Positions 52,441-59,687 of a stretch of 64,000 nt of DNA are shown here, in pieces. Origin of the DNA: Kiritimatiellota bacterium (lineage in GTDB: Bacteria > Verrucomicrobiota > Kiritimatiellia > JAAZAB01); assembly GCA_026398415.1 (NCBI GenBank), contig JAPLSY010000085.1, positions 62,001 through 126,000 on the forward strand, given 5' to 3'. The notes below the pieces were generated by a model. That model worked only from the letters and a program-made list of their open reading frames with translations. It did not search any database and was not told the origin of the DNA. How positions within the stretch are numbered: position 1 is the first letter of the stretch; each line of letters starts with the position of its first letter. The translations under genes were made by a program, and so were the position numbers.

Positions 52441-53688
52441 TTATGTCATATACGACGCATTGATATGCACGTAGGCGTCACTGCAATCACAGGTTGTCAT
52501 GGTATACGTCGAACGCCCCAGGTGCAAATCAATCTCGATGCCGAATTCCGGCTTGGCGATGATGGCATGCAGAATCTCCGGCGCCAGGCCGACGCTCTGG
52601 CCCCCGCGTACGGCGAATTGTCCATTGTAGGCAATGTCAATCCGGTCCGGATTTACCGGCACGCCGGCATAGCCCACGGCGCAAATCACGCGGCCCCAAT
52701 TGGGGTCGGCGCCGAACCAGGATGTTTTCACCAGGAGCGAATTGGCCACGGCCCGGGCGACTTTTTCCGCCGCTCGTTTGCCCGGAGCGCCCCGGACCGT
52801 TACGGTGACCAGCTTGGTGGCGCCTTCGCCATCCTTGACGATCTGGCGCGCGAGTTCGCCGGTCAGGGCGTTGACGGCGGCGCAAAATGTTTTCCAGCGC
52901 GGATGCCGGCGGTCTAACGGCGCGTTCTGGGCCGCGCCGTTGGCCAGGAAAAGCGCGGTGTCATTGGTGCTCCTGTCCCCGTCCACCGAAATCCGGTTGA
53001 AGCTCCGATCAACCGCGGCTGCCAGGCAATCCTGCAGGGCCTGTGCCTCCACGGCGGCATCCGTGGTTAAGAACACCAGCAAAGTCGCCATGTTCGGGTG
53101 AATCATGCCGGCGCCCTTGGCCATGCCGCCGAGTGTCACCAGTTTACCGTCGATTTCCACTTCTGCGGCAATCTGCTTCGGTTTTGTATCGGTCGTCATG
53201 ATGGCCGTGGCCGCGTCTGCGCCACCGGTGGGCGCAAGGGCTTTGACGGCCAGGCGTATGCCGGCCTCGATTTTGTCCATGGGTAGCGGCCGGCCGATGG
53301 TGCCGGTGGAACACACAAAAACAGCGGACTCTTCCAACTGCAGGAGTTCAGCCGTCAACTGGGCCATACGGCGCGCATCGCGCATGCCGTCTGCGCCGGT
53401 GCAGGCGTTGGCATTGCCGCTGTTAACGATGATGGCGCGGGCCTGCCGGGCGGCCAGCCGTTCGCGGCACAGTTGGACGGGCGCGGCGGCCACCCGGTTC
53501 GTGGTGAATACCCCGGCAATTACGGCAGGGGTATCCGAGACCAGCAGGGCCATATCCCGCTTGTCGCCCTTGATGCCGGCCGCCACCCCGGCGGCCCGAA
53601 AGCCGCGCGGGGAGGTAATCCCTCCGGTGGCGGTAATCCCCCCAGGGGTGGTAACCCCGCCGGGGGCCATGGTAATTCCCTTGCTCAT
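52441..53688 (-). CDS. argJ: Bifunctional ornithine acetyltransferase / N-acetylglutamate synthase
   Basis: 415 aa from ATG 53688 (AGGAC 5 nt upstream). ArgJ is self-cleaved before a Thr nucleophile: here A201-T202 in MIHPNMATLLVFLTTD. Other family parts are VFTTNRVAAAP, NSGNANACTG and the closing SDAYVHINASYMT. It moves the acetyl group from N-acetylornithine to glutamate, recycling it in arginine synthesis. The N-terminal GGVTxPxGF motif is expanded: residues 9-29 read as three GG(V/I)T units (PGGVTTPGGITATGG then ITSPRGF), apparently from a 15-18-nt duplication. Confidence 0.93.
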   Translation of the reverse strand: MSKGITMAPGGVTTPGGITATGGITSPRGFRAAGVAAGIKGDKRDMALLVSDTPAVIAGVFTTNRVAAAPVQLCRERLAARQARAIIVNSGNANACTGADGMRDARRMAQLTAELLQLEESAVFVCSTGTIGRPLPMDKIEAGIRLAVKALAPTGGADAATAIMTTDTKPKQIAAEVEIDGKLVTLGGMAKGAGMIHPNMATLLVFLTTDAAVEAQALQDCLAAAVDRSFNRISVDGDRSTNDTALFLANGAAQNAPLDRRHPRWKTFCAAVNALTGELARQIVKDGEGATKLVTVTVRGAPGKRAAEKVARAVANSLLVKTSWFGADPNWGRVICAVGYAGVPVNPDRIDIAYNGQFAVRGGQSVGLAPEILHAIIAKPEFGIEIDLHLGRSTYTMTTCDCSDAYVHINASYMT

Positions 53689-53705
53689 GACTGTCCTGAA
53701 AAATA

Positions 53706-53754
53706 ATTGCCCGCCGGCTTGTCCGCGAAGGCCAGACACTTCCAGGCGGGCAAT
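53706..53754. repeat. Hairpin with 10-bp arms (ATTGCCCGCC) upstream of argJ
   Basis: ATTGCCCGCC (53706-53715) pairs with GGCGGGCAAT (53745-53754). It includes the 16-mer GCCCGCCGGCTTGTCC also seen at 22320-22335. It lies 17 nt upstream of the argJ start. Confidence 0.55.
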
Positions 53755-53867
53755 GTGTCGATCTAACCCAATAAAAATGCGAAGCTTTGTCCCGCTTAAC
53801 CTGACTCAAGGTTAACCCTGAGCGAAGGCCTGTCTTTCGCCGTAGTCGAAGCCCGCAGGGTGAAAGG

Positions 53868-54266
53868 TTACCGTTTCGAGAACTGGAAGCGTTTGCGGGC
53901 GCCCGGCTGACCGGATTTTTTGCGCTCCTTCATGCGCGCGTCCCGGGTGAGAAAACCGCTGTTCTTCAGCACTTCGCGCAGGGATTTGTCCGCTCGAATC
54001 AAAGCCCGGGCAATCGCATGGCGCAGGGCGCCGGCTTGGCCCATGGTGCCGCCCCCGGTGAGTTTGGCAAAGATATCAAACTTGACGTCCGTGTTGGTCA
54101 ATTTCAGTGGTTGGAGCACGTAGTTGCGGGCGGACAGCGAGGGGAAATAGTCCTCGAAATTCCGGCCGTTCGCGAGCAGTTTGCCGGTCCCTTCGATCAG
54201 TTGCACGGAAGCGACGGCATTTTTGCGCCGGCCCGTGGCTTGAATAGCGGCCTGGGTTGTAACCAC
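53868..54266 (-). CDS. rpsI: 30S ribosomal protein S9
   Basis: 132 aa. Family features: QATGRRKNAVASVQLIEGTG, FDIFAKLTGGGTMGQAGALR, HAIARALIRADKSLR, FLTRDARMKERKKSGQPGARK and the final QFSKR tail that reaches the P-site tRNA. The start is GTG 54266 with AAGGAG 8 nt upstream. Follows rplM by 14 nt, the universal rplM-rpsI order. Confidence 0.96.
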   Translation of the reverse strand: MVTTQAAIQATGRRKNAVASVQLIEGTGKLLANGRNFEDYFPSLSARNYVLQPLKLTNTDVKFDIFAKLTGGGTMGQAGALRHAIARALIRADKSLREVLKNSGFLTRDARMKERKKSGQPGARKRFQFSKR

Positions 54267-54280
54267 GTTTTTTCTCCTTA

Positions 54281-54706
54281 TTAAACAAGGGGCTGAGGGC
54301 TCTGGCCGGCGTGGGGATGCTTATCCTCCGCATAAACTTTCAGCCGTTGAAACGCCTCGCGCATGAGCCGGTTCTTGGGTAACATTCGTTTGACAGCGTC
54401 ATAAATCATGCGCTCCGGATTACGCTCGCGCATCACGGAGGCCTTGACTTCCTTGAGGCCGTTCCGGTAGCCCGAATAGTCCGCGTATATTTTCTGATCG
54501 TTCTTTTTGCCCGTCAGCTTGACACGGCGGGCGTTGATTACGACGACAAAGTCGCCCGTATCCACGTGGGGCGTGTAGGTCGGCTTATGCTTGCCGCGCA
54601 GGCGATTGGCAATTTTCACAGCGATCCGGCCCAGTGGCTGGTCGGCGGCGTCCATCAATAGCCAGTTGCGTCGGACGTCTTCCGTCCGGGGTATCGTTGT
54701 TTTCAT
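54281..54706 (-). CDS. rplM: 50S ribosomal protein L13
   Basis: 141 aa from ATG 54706 (AAGG 8 nt upstream; a GTG three codons earlier is possible). L13 signatures: WLLMDAADQPLGRIAVKIANRLRGK, HVDTGDFVVVINARRVKLTGKK, SGYRNGLKEVKASVMRERNPERMIYDAVKRMLPKN (in parts), and HPHAGQSPQPL. Early-binding 23S rRNA protein, encoded with S9. A good sigma-70 promoter lies 30 nt upstream. Confidence 0.96.
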   Translation of the reverse strand: MKTTIPRTEDVRRNWLLMDAADQPLGRIAVKIANRLRGKHKPTYTPHVDTGDFVVVINARRVKLTGKKNDQKIYADYSGYRNGLKEVKASVMRERNPERMIYDAVKRMLPKNRLMREAFQRLKVYAEDKHPHAGQSPQPLV

Positions 54707-54735
54707 AGCGTTCACCTTCCTGTAAAAGAAATGGA

Positions 54736-54764
54736 ACCATACGGCAGACCCATCGGCCTGTCAA
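54736..54764 (-). promoter_or_regulatory. Sigma-70 promoter for rplM-rpsI
   Basis: On the minus strand TTGACA (54759-54764), 17-nt spacer, TATGGT (54736-54741). The predicted start (about 54729) gives a leader of about 22 nt that includes the ribosome-binding site. Confidence 0.65.
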
Positions 54765-54895
54765 ACAAAAAAAGATATTTTTTTGGCATCAGTTATAAGT
54801 TTGCATGGTTTTTTTACATGTGACAAATCCATGTTTGCACCATATACTAAAACTTAATAAATGTTTTGGCATTTTCCAATGAGAGGATGGCGGTC

Positions 54896-55612
54896 ATGGT
54901 GCGGGCCATGCTTATTATGGCGGTGGCGAGTATGATTCCTTTTACGAGCAAGGCAGGGCAGGGTGGCGGCAAGTCGGCCGAGGATGCCGGCTGGGCGGTC
55001 CAACGTCAAGCCATGGTTGCGCAATTAAAGGTTTACCATATCACCAATACGTGTGTGCTGATGGCCATGGGCAGGATTCGCCGGCATGTATTCATCCCCG
55101 CCACCTACCGTGACGTGAACAATGCCTACGCGGATGCCCCTTGTCCCATCGGGTGTGGGCAAACTATTTCCCAGCCGTACATCGTGGCCTACATGACCGA
55201 AAAACTGGCCATTAAGCCCGGCGACAAGGTGTTGGAAATCGGCACCGGTTCAGGCTACCAGGCGGCCGTGCTGGCCGAGTGCGGTGCGGACGTCTATACC
55301 ATCGAGATCATCCCGGAGCTGGCGCGCCATGCCCGCGCGGCACTCGACGCCGAAGGCTACCGGCGCGTTCACATCCTGACCAGCGACGGCTACAAAGGCT
55401 GGCCGGAATACAGTCCCTTCGACGCCATCATTGTGACGTGCGCCCCGGATGAGGTGCCCCGGAGCCTGGTGGATCAGTTGAAGGAAGGTGGGTGCCTGAT
55501 TGTGCCGGTGGGACGCGGATCCCAACGCCTGGTCATTTTGCGCAAACAGCGCGGTCAGGTCGAACAGGAAGAGGACCTGCCCGTCCGCTTTGTGCCTATG
55601 GTGCGAGAGTAA
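54896..55612 (+). CDS. pcm: Protein-L-isoaspartate O-methyltransferase with signal peptide
   Basis: 238 aa from ATG 54896, which has GAGAGG 9 nt upstream. Residues 1-20 (MVRAMLIMAVASMIPFTSKA) are a hydrophobic export signal, unusual for this mostly cytosolic enzyme. The methyltransferase follows: GQTISQPYIVAYMTEKL, AdoMet motif VLEIGTGSGYQAAVLAE, IVTCAPDEVPRSLVDQLKEGG and LIVPVG. It repairs isoaspartyl residues in ageing proteins; export suggests periplasmic repair. Earlier in-frame starts exist (54887, 54866) but keep the same hydrophobic stretch. Lone gene next to rplM (divergent). Confidence 0.88.
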   Translation: MVRAMLIMAVASMIPFTSKAGQGGGKSAEDAGWAVQRQAMVAQLKVYHITNTCVLMAMGRIRRHVFIPATYRDVNNAYADAPCPIGCGQTISQPYIVAYMTEKLAIKPGDKVLEIGTGSGYQAAVLAECGADVYTIEIIPELARHARAALDAEGYRRVHILTSDGYKGWPEYSPFDAIIVTCAPDEVPRSLVDQLKEGGCLIVPVGRGSQRLVILRKQRGQVEQEEDLPVRFVPMVRE

Positions 55613-55616
55613 CGTC

Positions 55617-55717
55617 GGAACAGAAGATAGAAGTCAGAGGTCAGAAGTCAGCGGTCAGAGATCAGAACGAAGAACTAAGAACAAAGAACATCGACCCTTA
55701 ACCATCAACCATGCTTA
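55617..55717. repeat. AGAAGTCAGAGGTCAGAAGTC-type simple repeat
   Basis: AGATAGAAGTCAGAGGTCAG, AAGTCAGCGGTCAGAGATC and AGAACAAAGAACATCG; the best example of the TCAGAAGTC family. It fills the 112-nt gap between pcm and the PHP gene. Confidence 0.6.
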
Positions 55718-55724
55718 GCCTTCT

Positions 55725-57110
55725 ATGAACACCTCAAATAATGCCCGGCTCATCGAACAGTTGGATTCCTTTGATCTCGCAGAACGCCAACAGGCGCTGA
55801 AGGCCCTGGTCATGTGCAGCGGCACATCTTTGCCGGAGCCTTTGGAACGCGTCAATATGCATATGCATTCCTTTTTTTCCTACAATACGAAAAACTATTC
55901 CCCCAGCCACATTGCCTGGGAAGCTCGCTGTCAGGGGCTGTTCGCCGCCGGTCTTTGCGATTTTGACGTGCTCGACGGGCTGGAGGAATTTCTGGCGGCC
56001 GGACAGACTTTGGGATTGCGTGTCACGGTGAATTTGGAAACGCGGGCCTTTTTTCGCGACTATGCCCAGGTGGACATCAATTCGCCGGGCGAGCCGGGTG
56101 TCACCTATATCATGGGCGCCGGGTTTGCCCGTAGCCCTAAGCCTGGCAGTCGGACGGCCGCCACGCTCTTGCAGTACCGACGCCAGGCGGAGGAGCGCAA
56201 CCGCTCGCTGGTGGCTCGCATCAACGCGCGTCTGCCGGAAATCGCCCTGGATTACGATGCCGACGTCCTGCCGCTTTCGCCGGGCGCATGTCCCACGGAG
56301 CGGCATATAATGCGTGCCTACCGGGAAAAAGCAAATGCCGCGTTTAAGACGCCGGTTGCCCTGTTCGCGTTCTGGGCGAAGCTGATGAAGGCGCGCCCGG
56401 TCGACGTGAAAACATGGAGCCAGAAAATACCGGTCATGGAAGATAAAATCCGCGCCGTGCTGGCCAAGAGCGGCGGCATTGGTTATGCGCGGCCGACCGA
56501 AAAAACATTTCCGCCGGTGGATGCGTTCGTGGCCTGGGTGCGCGATTGCCAGGCGCTGCCGATGGCGACATGGCTTGACGGCATGTCCCGGGGCGAAGCG
56601 GATGCAACCGCAATGCTGGGAGGCCTGCGGGAGCGGGGCGTCTGCGCGCTTAATATCATTCCCGACCGCAATCACCGTATAGCCGATTCGGCGGTGCGGG
56701 CCGTGAAACTGCAAAAACTGGCCGAGATTGTGGCCGTGGCGGATAAATTGCAGTTGCCCATCAACATCGGCACCGAGATGAACAAGGAAGGCCAGCCGTT
56801 TGTGGACGATACCCTTAGCGGGGCGCTCCAGCCTTATCACGCGGCCTTTTTGCGCGGCGCATGCATCATGGTGGGGCAGACTTTGCTTGCCCGCTACGCC
56901 AACTTTTCCTATGTCAGCGCCGCCGCCCAATCCGAGTTTGGCGATAATACCAGACAAAAAAACGATTTCTTCGAGGCCGTCGGCAAACTCCCGCCGCTGA
57001 CAACTGTTCTGGCGGCTAAGTTGAGTGACCTGGGCCCGGAGAAGTGCTTGGCCTGTTTGCGCGATGCGGCGCGCCGGGGACAGGAAAAAAGCGGGATGGT
57101 TTATGATTGA
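55725..57110 (+). CDS. PHP-domain metal-dependent phosphoesterase-like protein
   Basis: 461 aa. The PHP metal-binding motif HxH is seen near residue 46 in RVNMHMHSFFSYN, followed by GLFAAGLCDFDVLDGLEEF (a second motif with Asp) and a Glu in NLETRAFF. Late in the protein, LPINIGTEMNKEGQPFVDD and an FGDNTRQKNDFF segment may hold the remaining ligands. PHP proteins hydrolyse phosphoesters (histidinol phosphate, nucleotides, DNA). This longer form of about 460 residues is common in PVC and related genomes but has no defined substrate that I can name. The ATG follows repeat DNA with no strong ribosome site. Confidence 0.75.
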   Translation: MNTSNNARLIEQLDSFDLAERQQALKALVMCSGTSLPEPLERVNMHMHSFFSYNTKNYSPSHIAWEARCQGLFAAGLCDFDVLDGLEEFLAAGQTLGLRVTVNLETRAFFRDYAQVDINSPGEPGVTYIMGAGFARSPKPGSRTAATLLQYRRQAEERNRSLVARINARLPEIALDYDADVLPLSPGACPTERHIMRAYREKANAAFKTPVALFAFWAKLMKARPVDVKTWSQKIPVMEDKIRAVLAKSGGIGYARPTEKTFPPVDAFVAWVRDCQALPMATWLDGMSRGEADATAMLGGLRERGVCALNIIPDRNHRIADSAVRAVKLQKLAEIVAVADKLQLPINIGTEMNKEGQPFVDDTLSGALQPYHAAFLRGACIMVGQTLLARYANFSYVSAAAQSEFGDNTRQKNDFFEAVGKLPPLTTVLAAKLSDLGPEKCLACLRDAARRGQEKSGMVYD

Positions 57111-57165
57111 CTGAAAATGAGCGCAATGCAAAGATTCGACTGTATATGAAATTATCAGGATAATA

Positions 57166-57557
57166 ATGAAAAGATTAGAATATAGTCGAAACATGTATAT
57201 AGACCGGCTCATGCCCTTTATTGGCAAACCTGTGATTAAGATTATCACCGGGATGCGACGAGTCGGGAAGAGCTGCATTCTCCGTCAGATAGCCAACCGC
57301 CTGCGCGCGAAGGGGGTCCGCGTGGCCAACACCCTGTTCATAGACAAGGAGTCTCTTGAATGGGAGCCTGTGGCAACATACCGGGGCATGCCTATCTGCT
57401 TTCGGACAGGCGAACGTTGGATCGTGAAGTACGGTCTTTGAATCTTATTCCTGATAACTATCCGAAATATTTACTGAGCATGGATACGGAGTTTGGGAAT
57501 GATATTGAGGGCATCCGCAGAATTAATCTGGTGGAATTTCTGCTGGGCAAGTATTGA
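57166..57557 (+). pseudogene. Broken AAA ATPase of the DUF4143 group: N-terminal and C-terminal pieces joined
   Basis: The first frame (from ATG 57166) gives the N-terminus MKRLEYSRNMYIDRLMPFIG with Walker A GMRRVGKSCILRQI, then runs out of family sequence near base 57370. In a shifted frame, 57387-57557 encodes HAYLLSDRRTLDREVRSLNL, IPDNYPKYLLSMD and EGIRRINLVEFLL, the well-known C-terminal end of these ATPases. The middle two-thirds (rest of the ATPase and most of DUF4143) is missing. The result is a deletion-fusion remnant. Intact members are about 400 aa and are often mobile-island genes. Confidence 0.75.
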
Positions 57558-57581
57558 TAAAAGCGCAGGAGATGCAATGCC

Positions 57582-57635
57582 ATGTCCCACGCCTACGCCG
57601 AAGACCAGCTTGTCGAGTATTCGCTCAATAATTGA
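57582..57635 (+). pseudogene. 5' stub of a type I restriction hsdR gene
   Basis: ATG 57582 with AGGAG upstream opens MSHAYAEDQLVEYSLNN and a stop. HsdR proteins characteristically begin with a (K/H)AYxEDQLVEQPAI-type sequence, so the first twelve residues match, after which the similarity is cut. The rest of hsdR and its partners are gone. The overlap with the brnT promoter suggests the join is old and accidental. Short match, so moderate confidence. Confidence 0.5.
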
Positions 57636-57659
57636 CAATATTCGTTCTCTGGCTACAAT
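57632..57659 (+). promoter_or_regulatory. Sigma-70 promoter for brnTA
   Basis: TTGACA (57632-57637), 16-nt spacer, TACAAT (57654-57659). Initiation about 7 nt on would fall at or next to ATG 57666, so the brnT message would have little or no leader. In the BrnT-BrnA family BrnA represses this promoter; the operator is probably within it. Confidence 0.65.
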
Positions 57660-57665
57660 GCATTC

Positions 57666-57956
57666 ATGGAATATAATTTTGAATGGGACCCGGACAAGGC
57701 AAGGTTGAATCGCCAGAAGCACGGCGTTGGTTTCGATCAAGCGGTGACGGTTTTTCGGGACCCACGTGCTTTTTCCGTGTTCGATGATGCGCACAGCAGG
57801 ACAGAAGACCGATGGATTACACTCGGAATCTCGGCAGGCGGCGGACTTCTCGTCGTCCACCATACATTCGAAGAAATGAACGAGAGAACGGTGCGGGTCA
57901 GGATTTTCTCCAGTCGGAAGGCCACGAAGAACGAGGCCAATCAATACGGAGCATGA
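57666..57956 (+). CDS. brnT: BrnT-family toxin (ribonuclease)
   Basis: 96 aa, family length. It begins MEYNFEWDPDKARLNRQKHG, with the catalytic-type basic and acidic residues of BrnT: WDxxKxxxNxxKHGVxF, a central FRDPRAFSVFD and TEDRWITLGIS, and the ending VRIFSSRKATKNE. BrnT is a RelE-like RNase inhibited by BrnA. The gene has no ribosome-binding site, in line with its leaderless-type promoter. The antitoxin gene starts 4 nt after its stop. No frameshift or early stop is seen, so the pair looks functional inside a decayed island. Confidence 0.92.
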   Translation: MEYNFEWDPDKARLNRQKHGVGFDQAVTVFRDPRAFSVFDDAHSRTEDRWITLGISAGGGLLVVHHTFEEMNERTVRVRIFSSRKATKNEANQYGA

Positions 57957-57960
57957 AAAG

Positions 57961-58161
57961 ATGAAAAAAGAATACGACTTCTCAAAAGGCGTGCGGGGCA
58001 AATTTTACCGCCCCAACGCCAAGTTCAATGTGCCGGTCTATCTGGACTGCAAGGTTCAGCAGTTTGTCGAGCGGATCGCGGAGCGCAAGCGTGCCGATGT
58101 CTCCGCAGTCGTTAACCGGATGCTGCGCTCGGAGATGGATCTGGTTGAGACGGTAAAATGA
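57961..58161 (+). CDS. brnA: BrnA-family antitoxin
   Basis: 66 aa. MKKEYDFSKGVRGKFYRPNA is the BrnA-type start (YDFSKGxRGKFYxPxA), followed by the ribbon-helix-helix part FNVPVYLDCKVQQFVERIAERKRADVSAVVNRML (parts: NVPVYLDCKV, RADVSAVVNRML). BrnA binds BrnT and represses their promoter in known cases. Four nt after the brnT stop. Confidence 0.9.
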   Translation: MKKEYDFSKGVRGKFYRPNAKFNVPVYLDCKVQQFVERIAERKRADVSAVVNRMLRSEMDLVETVK

Positions 58162-58279
58162 AGCGCGCACAATGGCCACCCCGCAGCCTTGTCCCGGCAT
58201 AGAGCTCCATGAGCGAAGCCGGATCCAACCCTGTCCACCATGCCCGTCGTCTGGCGTCTGTCCTCCGTCCGTCCCAAAA

Positions 58280-58387
58280 AATATCCCCCATTTATCACAA
58301 CATCGCCCGGTTAGATTTACCCAAAAAGCAGATTTATCCCCCGTTTATCACTCATTTATCCCACATATCCCCCGTTTATCGCTCATG
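58280..58387. repeat. TATCCCCCNTTTATC direct repeats
   Basis: TATCCCCCATTTATCA (about 58282), TTATCCCCCGTTTATCACT (about 58334) and TATCCCCCGTTTATCGCTC (about 58368), with further single TTTATC units. On the minus strand this is GATAAACGGGGGATA, placed directly after and overlapping the stop of the membrane/wHTH gene. Confidence 0.6.
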
Positions 58388-59027
58388 GCATAATGTAATA
58401 GGTTGCCTTGCGTTCCCCCATGCGCCGGATGAGGCCCTGGGCCGTCATATCGGCCAGTAGGCGGTTGGCTGACGTATCGGATACCTGAAACCGTGCCGCC
58501 ACGTCCCGATTGGTTACTTTTCCGACGGCCTTGATCATATCCAGGATCTCCGCCTGCCTGTCCGGTCCGTCGTCTTTCGGCTGGCGTCCGTCTTCCGCCC
58601 GGCGGTTAGCGTAGATATATTTCGAGGCGCGCGACCCGAAGAATATACCCAGCACCTGGAGCACAACCTTGCTGAGTTCGCCCGGCATCGTAAAGTCAAC
58701 CTGGAAACTGTGCAGCAGGAAGGCCGCCAGGAAAAACAGCATCCAGAGATAGACAAACAAAGCGCCCTTACGCGACGGCTGATCGCCAACCGCCCAGCGC
58801 CGGATTTCCTTGTCGGCCGCATAAGCCCCCACCAGTGCGATATAGACCGGCATCATCCCCGCCGGAACCACGAACGCGCCACGCAGGACAAACTCCGCCG
58901 CCATCAGCCCCAGATAACTTACGGTGTAAAGCGCCAAGAGTGGAAACAGGATCGAGATTTCATTGAACGGCGGACGTTCGGGCCGATTGCCCGACGCATC
59001 CGTGCCTGATGGTGGATTTGTGTCCAT
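58383..59027 (-). CDS. Membrane protein with C-terminal winged helix-turn-helix
   Basis: 214 aa from ATG 59027 (AAGGA 5 nt upstream). Three hydrophobic segments at about 26-46 (ISILFPLLALYTVSYLGLM), 50-70 (LRGAFVVPAGMMPVYIALVG) and 88-108 (LFVYLWMLFFLAAFLLHSF), then a fourth weak one near 120-135, and a C-terminal domain (about 155-214: ILDMIKAVGKVTNRDVAARF, VSDTSANRLLADMTAQGLI) of the winged-helix type that often follows AlbA_2/RecG-like proteins. It could be a membrane-tethered regulator. No family is recognised. It is next to the integrase and restriction remnants and may be island cargo. Confidence 0.6.
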   Translation of the reverse strand: MDTNPPSGTDASGNRPERPPFNEISILFPLLALYTVSYLGLMAAEFVLRGAFVVPAGMMPVYIALVGAYAADKEIRRWAVGDQPSRKGALFVYLWMLFFLAAFLLHSFQVDFTMPGELSKVVLQVLGIFFGSRASKYIYANRRAEDGRQPKDDGPDRQAEILDMIKAVGKVTNRDVAARFQVSDTSANRLLADMTAQGLIRRMGERKATYYIMP

Positions 59028-59165
59028 ACGTTCCTTTCCCCCGGTTGGGCAGTGGCCCGCGACACTCGCACGGAGCATCCCGCCACACGGAGATTGCCGG
59101 ATACTACCCGCTTCAGACGACCCTGCACAAGTCATTTTTATGTTGAACGGGTCCTGTAGGCCACC

Positions 59166-59687
59166 CTCTACCTCAAGCACCGGACGCTGTTGGCAATGGT
59201 CTATGGTTCCGGCCTGCGGGCCATTATGCCGCTCGATTTGCGCTTGTCCCACTTCGACCACCGTTGTATACTCACGGCACACTGGATATCCGACGCTGCA
59301 CTCATAAGTATATCAAAGCGAAACGATGGCATTGCAGAAGCAGTTATTGAAAAATATTGCGATTGGGCAAAATCAACGTCATTCCTCTTTTCATATTCAG
59401 ATCTTGTTTGCTCAAGACTTACAGCAATATTCGACAACGGTATTGCTGCGCATAAGGCCATGGCATATGCCGCAATGATCAAATTGGCATATAACCATAA
59501 TCGATGGCATATAATGCGCGAATTTCTAGAACGAAGTAGTTCGGCATCTCTATCAGAAGATATGAGCCAAAGATTGAAAATTGAAATCAAAGCAGAGGAA
59601 CTCGAACCTGAGTTGAGGCACTGTGTAGATATTATTAAGTGGGATGTGTCAAAAATAGCGACTGAAATTGCAAAGATACTATCGTAA
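59166..59687 (+). pseudogene. Tyrosine recombinase fragment joined to an AT-rich open frame of unknown function
   Basis: The frame from about 59166 reads LYLKHRTLLAMVYGSGLR then AIMPLDLRLSHFDHRCI, resembling the (K)HRTLLxxxYGxGLRxSExLxLRxxDID stretch of phage- or integron-type tyrosine recombinases, but the catalytic C-terminal part is absent. From about 59270 the same frame enters an AT-rich sequence (lower GC than both neighbours) that encodes about 135 residues such as KRNDGIAEAVIEKYCDWAKS and IKLAYNHNRWHIMREFLERS, unrelated to the integrase. It has no own ATG start, so this is a truncated foreign gene fused to an integrase remnant. TTG 59190 is the first possible start. Confidence 0.5.

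Noticed and set aside
53706..53754. Rho-independent terminator after rpsI
   Set aside because: The stem is good but no T-run follows on either strand, and it shares a 16-mer with a distant repeat, so it is better called a dispersed repeat.
55617..55717. CRISPR-like or coding repeat in the TCAGAAGTC tract
   Set aside because: Units of 6-8 nt without spacers; stop codons in all frames; best seen as simple repeat DNA.
55734..57278. A 514-codon antisense frame opposite the PHP gene
   Set aside because: The PHP gene has a conserved HxH motif and ordinary codon use; the antisense protein has no domain and mirrors high-GC codon bias.
58280..58387. CRISPR array
   Set aside because: The repeats are about 15-18 nt, irregularly spaced and in a three-copy run without unique spacers of even length; no cas genes are present.
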